Shown here: positions 45,337-55,265 of the stretch, piece by piece | How positions within the stretch are numbered: position 1 is the stretch's first letter | Layout: the number at the start of each line of letters is the position of its first letter | Assembly: GCA_949297765.1 (NCBI GenBank) | Contig: CASFTV010000013.1 | Coordinates: 26,831 to 90,830 of the forward strand | Direction of reading: 5' to 3' | Length of the DNA: 64,000 nucleotides | DNA from: an uncultured bacterium | GTDB taxonomy: Bacteria > Verrucomicrobiota > Lentisphaeria > Victivallales > UBA1829 | Made by a program: the position numbers and the translations under genes | Notes under the pieces: model-generated | Database searches by the model: none | Seen by the model: only the letters and a program-made list of their open reading frames with translations | What the model was told of the DNA's origin: nothing

Positions 45337-45618
45337 CTACAAATCCATTGAGATGCAGCAGAATGATCCGGACGTTATCGAGTTCTCAGAAATTTTACAG
45401 GGATATTTGTATCCCCGAAGAGAGAGAAACATGTTTATCCGTGCATCATAGGTTCGCACCAGACAGAAAGCGACGGAACACAGCAGAGTGAGAAAGAATT
45501 CCAACCCAAGCGGAACAGCGATGTAAAGGGATCTGAATCCAGCAAAGAGCGCGACAACCAGAGCAAACAGAAGGATCCCTTCGACCGGTTTGTTCCGGTT
45601 TGAGGCCAGTTCAGAATG
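45337..45618 (-). pseudogene. Possible remnant of a membrane protein gene
   Basis: A stop-to-stop frame without start codon reads ELASNRNKPVEGILLFALVV, a Gly-Phe-Arg turn, then IAVPLGLEFFLTLLCSVAFCL and VRTYDARINMFLSLRG. That gives two clear hydrophobic helices joined by a basic turn, like a piece of a polytopic membrane protein. No family recognised and chance cannot be excluded. Apart from this, 45232-45842 holds nothing else I can support. Confidence 0.25.
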
Positions 45619-45842
45619 TCAAACCGAAAAAAATATGACAAATCTTCAGATGACTTATACAAGTTCATGTACCCGATTTCATGAAAGTCGAGAAGTCTGG
45701 TGCGACCACTGGAGAATTTTATTATCCTATAGTTTTTAAGAAAAGAATTTCATGGGAACTGTAAATTTTCTGTGCCCGCCGATTCTTTTCTCTCCAGCCT
45801 CATCGCATTCTATGATCTGCCGGAAAATCATAAATCCCCGTG

Positions 45843-46592
45843 TCAGGCCTTCAATGCAACAGAAAGATCATAAAAGGTTTGAAGGAGTTTTTCTTTTCGC
45901 TCTGGGGTGTAGCTATATGCCGGGCCAACAGTCCCTAGAACACAGCTGAGCTGATTCTGGTCGTTATAGACGGGAAATATCAATTGGAATGACCCTCTGA
46001 TGCTGCGTTCGAGAAAATATTTTTTCCGTGTGTCTTCCAGTTCTGCCAGAAAGTCTTCCAGCGTCGGCTCATGCGGCCAGAGATCCTGTACCCAGGTATT
46101 GATGACAAGGTGGTCGCCTTGCTTTTTCTTTTGGAAGAAAAGGATTTGTTCTTTCTTTTCCTGATGAGCTAGGAGCATTTTCCCCGAAAGAGTCAGGAGA
46201 ATGTCGTCACTGATCAGACTGTTGTAATGCACAAACAGCGGATTCTGAGGAGAAATCTGAGCCGTGATCAGCCGATAGCCGTGATTGTAGAGACTCTGCT
46301 CCAGAAGATAGTGGTATTCCTGTTCAAAACGACGGAACAGTTCATTGATGCGGTTGATCTTCCGCAGATCCATTGAAAAATTCTGATGGATCTGAAGAGA
46401 GCCTGCACAGTATCCTTTCCGTTTCCCGAGGCATTGAATAAGATTCAGCTGAACCAGAGTATCTACAATATTATAACAGGTCGGAGGGGAAACGTCAATT
46501 AACCTGGCAAGCTCCTTGATCGACCATATCTTTTCTGGAGTCAAAGCAATATTTTCCAGCAGAATATATGCTCGTTGTATCACTTGTATCAT
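45843..46592 (-). CDS. IclR-family transcriptional regulator
   Basis: 249 residues. The N-terminal winged helix has VIQRAYILLENIAL, IWSIKELARLIDVSPPTCYNIVDTLVQLNLIQ, the typical IclR opening. The C-terminal half is the GAF-like effector domain (SGKMLLAHQEKKEQILFFQ, IRGSFQLIFPVYNDQNQLSCVLGTVGPAYSYTPERKEKLLQTFYDLSVALK). It is divergent from the pseudopilin/CE7-GH operon and is inferred to control it in response to a small sugar acid or similar ligand. Confidence 0.9.
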   Translation of the reverse strand: MIQVIQRAYILLENIALTPEKIWSIKELARLIDVSPPTCYNIVDTLVQLNLIQCLGKRKGYCAGSLQIHQNFSMDLRKINRINELFRRFEQEYHYLLEQSLYNHGYRLITAQISPQNPLFVHYNSLISDDILLTLSGKMLLAHQEKKEQILFFQKKKQGDHLVINTWVQDLWPHEPTLEDFLAELEDTRKKYFLERSIRGSFQLIFPVYNDQNQLSCVLGTVGPAYSYTPERKEKLLQTFYDLSVALKA

Positions 46593-46901
46593 TTGTGTGA
46601 ACCTTTTTCATTCTGCAAATCGTGAACGGGTTTCCTCCTATTTCGGATCTGCTGTAAAAAATGTGAGTATACTATAGCATGCTTGAACACTTTTTCCACC
46701 GCTTCCTGGTCTCTTTTTTTGAGAAAAGAAGCCATTTTCTGCTGTATTGAAAGAAATTTCAGAAGCATTCCCGGAGAAATTCGGATTTTTTATCAAAAAA
46801 AAAATTAAATTTTCCTGTTTCATGCTTGCATTCTAACCTTTTTATTGTATCTTATATTAAAGAATATATATTCAACTATAATTAATAAAAGGAGCAGAAT
46901 C
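46593..46901. promoter_or_regulatory. Divergent promoter region between IclR and pseudopilin genes
   Basis: An AT-rich 309-base gap. A minus-strand TATACT lies near 46660-46670. On the plus strand TTGCAT (46826-46831), 16 bases, TATCTT is a weak promoter candidate. The 8-mer CATGCTTG occurs at 46678-46685 and 46821-46828, once beside each candidate promoter, as possible regulator sites. Nothing else is visible. Confidence 0.35.
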
Positions 46902-47654
46902 ATGAATTTTCATCCGGTATTTCAGAAGATGTTTGATTTAAAAAAGTTTACACTTGTAGAATTGCTCATCGTTATTGCAATTATTGCAATTTTAGCATCA
47001 CTTTTACTTCCAGCACTGAACAAGGCTCAGGCGAAGGCTATGGGAGTAAGCTGTATTAACAACTTGAAACAGGTGGGCAATGTTTTTCAGCTGTATGCGG
47101 TAGAGAATAATGATATTCTCTCGCTGCAGCTGGTTGCTCGCAATAACTATTCCTGGGTTGGAGAATATGATCTTTCCCCGAAGTCTGCTTATATTGTATG
47201 TCCCCGTCAACGTCCTCCTGCGCAGTTTCGTAATATGAAATATGCCTATGGAATCAAGACGACGTACTGGAGTAATTCTCCGATGGATAATGAATGCGGA
47301 TTTTCCTCGGCGGAGATCAGTCATCCGGATCCGGTTGCCAATCCGAATTACAAGGCCCTGAATCTTACAAAAATCCGATCGGCGTCCAAGGCGTTTATTC
47401 TGGGAGATTCTGTCATTATGCCGCACTATTCCGATCCAGCGGAATTCGGGAAGGCTATTTATATTTTTACCGGTGCTTTCGGTCTTTATTTTCAGCATTT
47501 AGGCCGGGCGAACAGTCTTTATCTTGACGGTCATGCGATGGCGAATTCCGTTGCACATATGCAGGTCCTCTTCGGAACAGCCTGCGGGATCGGCAATGTA
47601 TCCGGAAAATACATCCGCTTTGAAACAGGGAATCTTTCACCGGTCTGGAACTAA
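46902..47654 (+). CDS. Pseudopilin (prepilin-type cleavage/methylation protein)
   Basis: 250 residues from the ATG at 46902 (AAAGGAG upstream; an in-frame start at 46845 lacks a site). [18 protein letters not shown] with Lys before the cleavage point is followed by [24 protein letters not shown]. The C-terminal [18 protein letters not shown] carries H-x9-DG. Its codons look noticeably A/T-richer than in the other pseudopilin genes, in line with its surroundings. It is 45 bases upstream of the CE7-GH fusion enzyme. Confidence 0.9.
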   Translation: MNFHPVFQKMFDLKKFTLVELLIVIAIIAILASLLLPALNKAQAKAMGVSCINNLKQVGNVFQLYAVENNDILSLQLVARNNYSWVGEYDLSPKSAYIVCPRQRPPAQFRNMKYAYGIKTTYWSNSPMDNECGFSSAEISHPDPVANPNYKALNLTKIRSASKAFILGDSVIMPHYSDPAEFGKAIYIFTGAFGLYFQHLGRANSLYLDGHAMANSVAHMQVLFGTACGIGNVSGKYIRFETGNLSPVWN

Positions 47655-47699
47655 GTCTGAGGAAAGCACACCAAAAAGAGATACAGGAGAATCGGGAAA

Positions 47700-50600
47700 A
47701 TGAAAAAACGGTTAACCGTTCTGATGGCAGGAGCATTGACGTTCCCTGTTTTCTGCTATCAGGCAATCCTGAAGCAGCCTCATGAAAACGGACTTTATGC
47801 GAAAGGGGAGAAGATCCAGTTTGAGTTCAAAATTATTCCAGAGAGTGGGGATGATCCGGAAAATGCCGTTCTGGAATATTCATTCTCCCGACGCTATGGA
47901 CTCGGCGGAGGCTGGCAGAAGGCTTCGTTCGGAGAGACATATCATCTGGAAACTGTGCTGGAAAACGCTGGAGGCGTCTTTGTTGAATTACGGATACTGG
48001 ATGCAAAAACAAAAAAAACGCTTCTTGACCGTCGGAAGTTGCCCATACAGTTCCAGATCGGAGCCGTTGTTGCGCCGGAAGAGTTGAAAACGTCGTCGCC
48101 GGAACCGGAAGACTTTGATGCTTTCTGGTCAGAAGAAGTTAAAAATATGCGGAAGACTCCGCTCCGCATTCTCGAAAAGAAATCTGTACCGGGTGGTAAG
48201 GGCACTCACTGTTATGATGTCAAGGTATCGTTTCCAGGCGGGAATCCTGTTTCCGGCTATGTGGCGATGCCGTCCGGGGCATCGCCGAAAAGTCTTCCTT
48301 TGTGGATCTCCTATCATGGCGCGGGAGTCTATCCGGCCAGGAAATACCAGAATTGTGGAAATGTGATCCGCGCGGATTTCAATGCACATGGTCTCCCAAA
48401 CGATATGCCCCAGGAGTACTATTCCAGGCTCCGTGCAGGAAAGTATAAAAATTATCTGCTGCGGAATATGGGAGATCGGGATCGCTATTTCATGAAATCC
48501 ATCTTTCTCCGAGCTCTCCGAGCGCTGGACTATATGAAAACCTTTCCTGAATGGGATGGGAAAAACATTATTGTCTCCGGACACAGTCAAGGTGGAGCGC
48601 AGGCAATCTTTGTGAGTGGATTGGACTCCACTGTAACTCTGCTTGAGGCAGAAGCACCCGGTTGGTGCGACATGCTCGGCCCCATGAATGGCCGTCGCGG
48701 AGGAGGGGCGTCTTGGGGACTGATCAGCGCAAAACGGAATCCTGCCTATGCCAAGGCGATGGCCTATTACGATATGGTCCATTTCGCAAGGCGGATCCGG
48801 AAGGCCGATGTTTATCTGACTGCGGGTTTTGGTGACAGCGTCTGTCCCGCCACATCAATTTACTGTGCCTACAATGCCCTTCCCAAACACTTGAAGCGTC
48901 ATTTACAGGTGATGCCGGAGGGCGGTCATTCCAGCCGTACCATCCATAATTCCGAGAGCAGAAAAGCAATACAGAACATCATTTCTTCCGCGAAATGTCT
49001 CACCTTTTCCGCGAACGAGAGTTATCGTCCTGTTCAAATTGATCATCAATTGATTCAGGCAGGATCTGCGCTGGATCTCGGTGAATGGAATCATCTTCCC
49101 GCAGGGAAATTCGGGCGGGTGGTGATCGGGAAAAACGGTTATCTGGAATTTGCTGAACGTCCCGGCCGGCCAATCCGCTTCCGCGGCTGCAACAATCCGC
49201 TTTCCCGGGATGAGTTCGTGGCCCGTTCAGGGGATTTTGAAACATATAAAAACATTGTCCGCCGCGATGTGGCCGCACTCCGCCGCGCCGGTTACAATCT
49301 CTACAGAATCAATGCTTTGCCCAATGCATTGGATACGAACAGTTTCACGGGACTCTGCGAAATTTCCGAAGATGGGCTCCGACGTTTGGATTTTCTTCTC
49401 GCTGAATTAAAGAAAAACGGAATTTATGTACAGATTGCGATGCTGGGACCGACCTACTTCGAGCCGATCAGCATGAGAGCAAAGACTTTCGCTGCCCGAA
49501 ATATGCACAAACTCCTGTTTTATGCAGGTCGTTCCGATGAACGCGAGCAGTTCCGTTTTGCTGTATCGTTGCTGAACCATGTCAACTCCTACACTGGCGT
49601 TGCATGGAAAGATGAGCCGGCAATAGCATTCATTGAATACTACAATGAGCTTTATGCAGGTCTTGCTCTTGCGTCCCAGATCCGCAGGGAATATCCGAGA
49701 GATTTTGAAGAATTCCGCGCCGTCTATGACCGCTGGCTTGGACGGCGTTCCTCTGAAAACGACCTGAAAAAAGGAAACCCGAATTATGTTGGATTTTGTG
49801 AATATCTGGTCAAAGAGTGTCTTGCCTGGTGTGAGGAACAAGTATCTGCTGTCGGATATCAGGGAATCACTCTTCAGAACAACTATCGTAGTTTGTTTTA
49901 CGCATCAGCCTCATGGCCGAAAATGAAGATGCTGGACAATCACACCTACTTTCAGCATCCGCGAAAAGGATGTATGATCGTAGGATCTGAAGTTCCTTCG
50001 GAAAGCAGCATTGCTTTAGGAATCAATTACTTGCGAGATCTGATGGGAGGGCGTTTCCCGGACAGACCCTTCGGTATCGGAGAATTTTATCATGTTTTCT
50101 GGAATCCTTATCAGTATGAGATGGGGGCGGTTGCCGGAGCGTATGGTGCATTGCAGGATTTCAGTGTCATGAGCATTCATGCGGAAGTGATTGTTTCCGA
50201 AAACCCATGGAGATGTGGTGTACTCAGCTTCAGTGTCGGACATAATCCGGTGGCGCGGGCTTGTGAGTTCCTTTCCGCGCATCTGTTCCGCCGGAGATAT
50301 GTGAATTCTTCAAAAAACTGGACGGTAACAGAATATCCGGAGATACTGCTTAAACATCGGGAAATCCTGGCGGATGCTCCTGCTGCCGAGCAAAGTTTTG
50401 CCGGACTGGTGTGTAAATATGGAATCGTATTGCCGGGAAAGACGGATATTCCTCTTCCAAAAGCCGCGGTTAGACTGAAACCGAGACCGGGATCTTCCGT
50501 TATTGGCAATGACTGGTTTTCAGAAGTTGTTGACAGAGAAAACAATACGGATTTTCTTGTCTCACTGGAAAAGAAATTGCGGACCGCCGGAATACTCGAT

Positions 50601-51134
50601 TCAGCCAATCGAAGTAGTTTCCCTGCCGGGGTCTTTGAAAGCGACACCGGACAGATCCTTCTGAATATTCCGGAGAAAAGCATTCGGATTTCTTCTCCCT
50701 GCGCGGAAGTTCTTGCTGCTCCGGCCTCAGTCCGGGGATCGTTTCAGACAATGCAGGAAATACAGCGCAGTGTTGACAGTTGTGCCGCTTTGCTTTCCCG
50801 TGACGGGAAACCGTTGACTCAAAGTGAAAAAATGGTCTTGATCTTTGCCACGCGGGCGGTCAATTCCGGGATGAAGCTGACTCCGGACAATGTGACGATG
50901 ATTGATCGCGGCAAACTGCCTGTTCTCGTCCGTACCGGACAACTGCGTTGCCGTTTGCGCGGCAAAGCCGGATATCAGTGTTTTGCGCTGGATCTGAGCG
51001 GCCGACGCATTGCAGAGATTCCTCTTCAAATTTATGGTCAGGATGCATTGATGATGATTGACACTGCTCAAATCAACCCGGAACCGGCGCTGTTTTTTGA
51101 GCTGATCAAATCTATGGACAAAAAGATGAAATGA
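47700..51134 (+). CDS. Secreted acetyl-xylan-esterase (CE7) and GH-A hydrolase fusion
   Basis: 1144 residues with a signal peptide (KKRLTVLMAGALTFPVFC). Residues about 20-120 form an N-terminal beta domain. Residues about 125-430 are a CE7/AXE1-type esterase with Ser296 in GHSQGG, Asp379 in GFGDSVCPA and His410 in EGGHSS as catalytic triad. Residues about 480-830 are a GH5-like barrel with putative acid/base Glu650 in EYYNEL and nucleophile Glu795 in GIGEFYHVF. C-terminal beta strands end the protein. One polypeptide could thus deacetylate and cut an acetylated hemicellulose. It follows the pseudopilin in an operon divergent from an IclR regulator. Confidence 0.82.
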   Translation: MKKRLTVLMAGALTFPVFCYQAILKQPHENGLYAKGEKIQFEFKIIPESGDDPENAVLEYSFSRRYGLGGGWQKASFGETYHLETVLENAGGVFVELRILDAKTKKTLLDRRKLPIQFQIGAVVAPEELKTSSPEPEDFDAFWSEEVKNMRKTPLRILEKKSVPGGKGTHCYDVKVSFPGGNPVSGYVAMPSGASPKSLPLWISYHGAGVYPARKYQNCGNVIRADFNAHGLPNDMPQEYYSRLRAGKYKNYLLRNMGDRDRYFMKSIFLRALRALDYMKTFPEWDGKNIIVSGHSQGGAQAIFVSGLDSTVTLLEAEAPGWCDMLGPMNGRRGGGASWGLISAKRNPAYAKAMAYYDMVHFARRIRKADVYLTAGFGDSVCPATSIYCAYNALPKHLKRHLQVMPEGGHSSRTIHNSESRKAIQNIISSAKCLTFSANESYRPVQIDHQLIQAGSALDLGEWNHLPAGKFGRVVIGKNGYLEFAERPGRPIRFRGCNNPLSRDEFVARSGDFETYKNIVRRDVAALRRAGYNLYRINALPNALDTNSFTGLCEISEDGLRRLDFLLAELKKNGIYVQIAMLGPTYFEPISMRAKTFAARNMHKLLFYAGRSDEREQFRFAVSLLNHVNSYTGVAWKDEPAIAFIEYYNELYAGLALASQIRREYPRDFEEFRAVYDRWLGRRSSENDLKKGNPNYVGFCEYLVKECLAWCEEQVSAVGYQGITLQNNYRSLFYASASWPKMKMLDNHTYFQHPRKGCMIVGSEVPSESSIALGINYLRDLMGGRFPDRPFGIGEFYHVFWNPYQYEMGAVAGAYGALQDFSVMSIHAEVIVSENPWRCGVLSFSVGHNPVARACEFLSAHLFRRRYVNSSKNWTVTEYPEILLKHREILADAPAAEQSFAGLVCKYGIVLPGKTDIPLPKAAVRLKPRPGSSVIGNDWFSEVVDRENNTDFLVSLEKKLRTAGILDSANRSSFPAGVFESDTGQILLNIPEKSIRISSPCAEVLAAPASVRGSFQTMQEIQRSVDSCAALLSRDGKPLTQSEKMVLIFATRAVNSGMKLTPDNVTMIDRGKLPVLVRTGQLRCRLRGKAGYQCFALDLSGRRIAEIPLQIYGQDALMMIDTAQINPEPALFFELIKSMDKKMK

Positions 51135-51589
51135 TTCTTGAATTCTCATCTTTCGACCATGGGAAAAGAAAATGATGCTCCGATTCTCCGCGACAATGGC
51201 GATCTGAGTTGCTTTGTTGACTTTAGCCGCGACCGGCAACCGGTAAATCAACAGTTCAGCCGGAAGCTGCTGGTCTGGAAGAAGCTGTCGACCGTTTTCT
51301 TTTCCTCGGAAGAGAGAAAGTAACAAGGCCGGGAGATTCTGGGAATACAGTCGCCCTTTTCACTACATCAGAAACGGAGTTCGAGTCCGATTGACCGTTT
51401 CCGTTCCTCCGGTCCGGTTCACGTTACACTGGAACGATCTTCACAATTTTTCTAAATCCTGTTCATAGTCCCGTGGAGAACTCACAACAAAAATTTACAT
51501 GGGCAACCATCTACCATGCGGACATTTCATTTTCACTTTCAAGCAGAATACAAGCGATGGATCAGACGGACGAAGATTGTAGCCCCTGC

Positions 51590-51786
51590 GTCTCTCAATA
51601 TAGTTCATCGCTATCTGATTATGGATTGCGCTCTTATGAAAGAGATAAAACTCATCTTCTGGCGAATAATCGTGGATATATTCCACTTATTCCTCCGAAG
51701 TAGAATAGGAAATCACCTTGGGAATATAACAAGAACTCTATAAGCGAAGAAATACGGTCGAACGCTTTTTTGTGAATCAAGCGCTT
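51590..51786 (+). mobile_element. Decayed IS5-family transposase C-terminus
   Basis: Successive frames read SDYGLRSYERD ... NNRGYIPLIPPK, a stop at 51701-51703, NRKSPWEYNKN, then after a frame change LYKRRNTVERFFV (51736-51774). This is the IS5-type ending: D-x-GY ... GxxPxIPPxxNRK ... YDxxLYKxRxxIERFF. Stop and frameshift show it is dead. The stretches 51135-51589 and 51787-52169 hold no gene or repeat that I can support. Confidence 0.55.
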
Positions 51787-52169
51787 TCGTAAAATTTTCA
51801 CTTGTTAGGGCTAGTCGGATATTATATTCTCCGGATTCATTTTATTTGCCAGGATTATAGATGCAATCGTGAGAACAGAATCTAATCTGCTTTACACCGA
51901 TCTCTGCGTCAAAGGTGTGGTGTGTTGGTTCCTTCCGCGGACCGGAGATTCCGGTAAGGAAGGCGTTCTAAACCGAGTGGAGCGCTCTTCCGGAGTCCCT
52001 CGCGGGAAAACGCGAGATGTTCATTCAGGATACCTTCTGCTTGAGATGGCGTCTACGCACGCCTGATGCAGAAAAACCGGAAGGAGAGTCACGCCTCCGG
52101 ACGAAAAAAATGATCCGGAAGTTCATTCTGCAATAACGGATGCGGAGAAATTTCTCTTTCCGATCTGAC

Positions 52170-52410
52170 GGGGCATCCGGGAACTCCGTTTCGCAGACAA
52201 GCCGCCTGTGCGTGGAACTGCTCAGGGGGCTGTTTCAGGATCTCGTGCTGAACGTCCGGATGAAAAAGGCGCAGTTTCTGCTTCGGGTGACCGAGGACCC
52301 CATGAAAGAGATCACCGCCAAAGCCGGTTCTTTGAATTTCTGCGATTTCAGGCGGATGTACCGTCGCTTTTTCGGTGAAACGTCCAATCGTTTGCTTCGC
52401 AGGCCGGACC
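52170..52410 (+). pseudogene. Fragment of an AraC-type regulator
   Basis: The frame reads VRMKKAQFLLRVTEDPMKEITAKAGSLNFCDFRRMYRRFFGETSNRLLR, the second helix-turn-helix of an AraC protein. The first helix-turn-helix and the sensor domain are missing and there is no sensible start. It converges with the dctM-like gene. It may be the lost regulator of the TRAP transporter or of a deleted neighbouring locus. Confidence 0.55.
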
Positions 52411-52423
52411 GGACCGATCCCGT

Positions 52424-53725
52424 CTATTTCAGCAGTCCGGCAACCCCGGGGAGCCAGAGCGACAGCGAGGGAAAAGCGGCCGTCAACGCCAGCGCCGCCA
52501 GAATCGCCGCAAAAAACATCAGCATCGGCCGCGTAACCGCCGCAATCGTGGTTTTCCCGATTCCGCAGCCGAGAAACAGACACGATCCCACCGGAGGCGT
52601 GCACAGCCCGATGCACAGATTCACGATCATCATGATGCCGAACTGAAGATCGCTCATCCCGATTGTCCGCGCAATCGGCAGGAAGATCGGTGTGAAGATC
52701 AGCACGGCAGGCGTCATGTCCATAAACGTTCCGACGAGCAGCAGGATCACATTGATGATCAGAAGCAGAACAAACGGATTTTGAGAGATCGACACCAGTC
52801 CGGCGCTGATTGCCTGCGGGATATTGGCAATGGTCATGATCCAGCTCATGGCTGAACTGACGGCGATCAGAAACATCACCACGGCGGTCGTCACACCGGT
52901 CTGCCGCAGGATTTCCGGAAGATCCTGCAGACGGACCTCCCGGTAGACCAGCATGGAGAGAATCAGGGAATAGGCAACGGCCACTGCCGCCGCTTCCGTC
53001 GCCGTGAACACTCCCCCGAGAATCCCCCCGATGATGACCACCATCAGAAACAGACTCAGAAACGCCCGTTTGAACGTCAGCAGAATCGTTTTCAGACTCG
53101 CACCTTTCCCCCCTTTGTCCCCTTTGATCCACGCATGGAGCACGCAGACCGCCATGATGCACAATCCCATTACAATCCCCGGAATGACCCCCGCGAGAAA
53201 CATGGCCGCAATCGAGACCGATCCACAGGCCACCGCATATACAATCATGATATTTGAAGGCGGAATCACCAGTCCCGTTGTCGCGGAAACCGTGGTCAGT
53301 GCCACACTGAACTCCTTCTGGTATCCATTCCGCTCCATCTCCGGGAGCATAAACCCCCCGACGCTTGAGACCGCAGCAGCCGCCGATCCGGAAATCGAGC
53401 CGAACAGCATGCACGTCAGCGTGTTGACATAGGAAAGTCCTCCCGGGAAACGGCCGACAAGCGCATTGGCGAAATCAATCAGTCTCCGCGCCATCCCCCC
53501 GCGTCCCATCAGAATTCCTGAAAGGACGAAAAACGGAATCGCCAGCAGAGAAAATGAACTCACTCCGCTGACCATCCGATCCGCGACAATCATCTCCGGC
53601 GCCCCCATCCCCCCGTTTGCAAAAACCGCCGCCAGCGACGCCGCCCCGATCGCCACCGCCACCGGAACATTGCAGAGCAGAAGAACAAAAAAAATCAAAA
53701 CCAGCACCACCGCCACTTCCGTCAT
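52424..53725 (-). CDS. dctM: TRAP transporter large permease (DctM type)
   Basis: 433 residues, about 12 hydrophobic segments. Family motifs include VPVAVAIGAASLAAV, LLAIPFFVLSGILMGRGGMARRLIDFANALVGRFPGGL, GSISGSAAAAVSSVGGFMLPEM, SATTGLVIPPSNIMIVYA and LCTPPVGSCLFLG. It is the ion-coupled membrane channel of a tripartite transporter for carboxylated substrates such as uronates or other sugar acids. The start overlaps the dctQ-like stop by 4 bases. Last gene of the operon. Confidence 0.95.
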   Translation of the reverse strand: MTEVAVVLVLIFFVLLLCNVPVAVAIGAASLAAVFANGGMGAPEMIVADRMVSGVSSFSLLAIPFFVLSGILMGRGGMARRLIDFANALVGRFPGGLSYVNTLTCMLFGSISGSAAAAVSSVGGFMLPEMERNGYQKEFSVALTTVSATTGLVIPPSNIMIVYAVACGSVSIAAMFLAGVIPGIVMGLCIMAVCVLHAWIKGDKGGKGASLKTILLTFKRAFLSLFLMVVIIGGILGGVFTATEAAAVAVAYSLILSMLVYREVRLQDLPEILRQTGVTTAVVMFLIAVSSAMSWIMTIANIPQAISAGLVSISQNPFVLLLIINVILLLVGTFMDMTPAVLIFTPIFLPIARTIGMSDLQFGIMMIVNLCIGLCTPPVGSCLFLGCGIGKTTIAAVTRPMLMFFAAILAALALTAAFPSLSLWLPGVAGLLK

Positions 53726-54210
53726 TTTTTCTCCTCCCTTCTCCGCACTTCCCGTCCCAGCGCACGGAGTTCAAACACCAGAATGAACACTCCGCTGACC
53801 GGAAGCGGAAGAAACTCAATCACATCGGAAACCTGCAGCGCCGGAAGCACATTCCAGTGCCGGATCGCCTGCAGAACCAGTCCGATCCCTCCGATTTCAA
53901 ACACCAGAATCACAAAAATCAACGTGAGGACATGCACTCCCAGCGCGGTTTTCCTGCGGATCCCCGGATCGAATTTTTCCACCAGAAGATCAATTCCCAG
54001 ATGCGCTTTGGATTCAAACGCGGCGGCGGTTCCGAGGAAACTCACCCAGATCAGCAACACGGTTGCCAGCTCCTCAGTCCATTTGATCTGCGCTCCCCAC
54101 AGGTAGCGTGATCCGACTCCTAGGAGAACATCCAGCGAGAGAAGCGCCACCGCCGAAGCCAGACAGACATTCAGAATTTTCAAAAGAAGCGCGGCCGTTC
54201 GTTCCAGCAT
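53722..54210 (-). CDS. dctQ: TRAP transporter small permease (DctQ type)
   Basis: 162 residues with four hydrophobic helices. The conserved WTEELATVLLIWVSFLGTAAAFESKAHLGIDLLVEKF core is the DctQ signature. It couples to the large permease. The ATG shares one base with the stop of the binding-protein gene (TAATG). Confidence 0.93.
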   Translation of the reverse strand: MLERTAALLLKILNVCLASAVALLSLDVLLGVGSRYLWGAQIKWTEELATVLLIWVSFLGTAAAFESKAHLGIDLLVEKFDPGIRRKTALGVHVLTLIFVILVFEIGGIGLVLQAIRHWNVLPALQVSDVIEFLPLPVSGVFILVFELRALGREVRRREEKK

Positions 54211-55229
54211 TATTTCACCTCCCGGATTTTGCGGATGAGCTCCGCAGTCTTTTGCGGCATGGACTCATACATGGGTTTCATCCGGTCGGCGAATTCCGTT
54301 GTGTCGACGGTCAGGAAGCGGACTCCCTGTTTCCCGGCCCGCTCGCGAGCCCGTTTTTCCGCCTCCTGCCAGAGTTCCCGCTGATACAGACTGGATTCCC
54401 GGGCGGCTTCCGTGATCCATTTGCGCTCCTGCGGCGTCAGACTATTCCAGGTCGCGCGGCTGATGACCAGAACATCCGGAACGCGGGAGTGGCGGCTGAA
54501 CGTGAAATATTTACAGACCTCCATGTGACGGCCCGTATCAAAACTGGGAAGATTATTTTCCGCTCCATCCACCGTCCCCTGGGAAAGAGCGGTGTAAAGT
54601 TCGCCCCACGGAATCGGCGTAGGCGCTCCCCCCAGCAGCGTGACCATGTCCATGGCGGAGCGGCTCTGCTGCGTGCGGATCTTGAGTCCCTTGAGATCGC
54701 TGACCTGGCGGATCGGTTTCCGGGTCGTGTAAAAACTGCGTTCTCCGGCATCGTAATAGGTGAGGGCGCGCATGCCCGGGAGCGAGTCGCCGATCTGTAC
54801 CCCGAGAGGACCATCCAGCACTTTCCAGAAATGATTCGAATCCCGGAACACATACGGAATGGAGAGCGCGATCAGTTCCGGAACCGAGGATTCCAGTACA
54901 GCCGTGGAGGTCTTGGATATATCAATCTGATTGTTCTGCACCTGTTTCAGACATTCCGCCTCCGACCCGATCATCCCGGACGGATAAATTCGAATCTGCA
55001 GCTTCCCTCCGGAAAGCTCTTTGAGCCGTTCCGCGAATTTTGCCATCGCCTGATGCACCGGATGATCGGTGGGAAGCCCGTGGCCGAGCTTCAGGTAGCG
55101 GGTTTGACCGGTCTCCCGGCCGGTCTGAGCGGACCGTGCATGGATCGCCAGGCCGATTCCGAAAGCCAGAAGCAGCAGAAGCACAATCGCCGTGATTGCG
55201 GAAGCCTGCGGAGAAAACGTTTTTTTCAT
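54210..55229 (-). CDS. dctP: TRAP transporter solute-binding protein (DctP type)
   Basis: 339 residues from the ATG at 55229 (AAAGGAG 7 bases upstream). The signal/anchor helix is SAITAIVLLLLLAFGIGLAI. The mature part has LKLGHGLPTDHPVHQAMAKFAERLKELSGGKLQIRIYPSGMIGSE, DLKGLKIRTQQSRSAMDMVTLLGGAPTPIPWGELYTALSQGTVDGAEN and a C-terminal helix, all DctP hallmarks. The Arg of KIRTQQS is the usual carboxylate-binding residue. It captures an acidic ligand in the periplasm, which could be a product of lyase action. First gene of the operon. Confidence 0.95.
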   Translation of the reverse strand: MKKTFSPQASAITAIVLLLLLAFGIGLAIHARSAQTGRETGQTRYLKLGHGLPTDHPVHQAMAKFAERLKELSGGKLQIRIYPSGMIGSEAECLKQVQNNQIDISKTSTAVLESSVPELIALSIPYVFRDSNHFWKVLDGPLGVQIGDSLPGMRALTYYDAGERSFYTTRKPIRQVSDLKGLKIRTQQSRSAMDMVTLLGGAPTPIPWGELYTALSQGTVDGAENNLPSFDTGRHMEVCKYFTFSRHSRVPDVLVISRATWNSLTPQERKWITEAARESSLYQRELWQEAEKRARERAGKQGVRFLTVDTTEFADRMKPMYESMPQKTAELIRKIREVK

Positions 55230-55265
55230 AACAGAACTCCTTTCTGAATCCGGAGGACAAAGGGG

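Noticed and set aside
51138..51323. 61-codon plus-strand frame after the CE7-GH gene
   Set aside because: No recognisable domain, no good start site (TTG); probably chance or debris.
52089..53414. 441-codon minus-strand frame overlapping the dctM-like gene
   Set aside because: Out-of-frame reading of dctM; Gly/Asp/Cys-rich low-complexity sequence.
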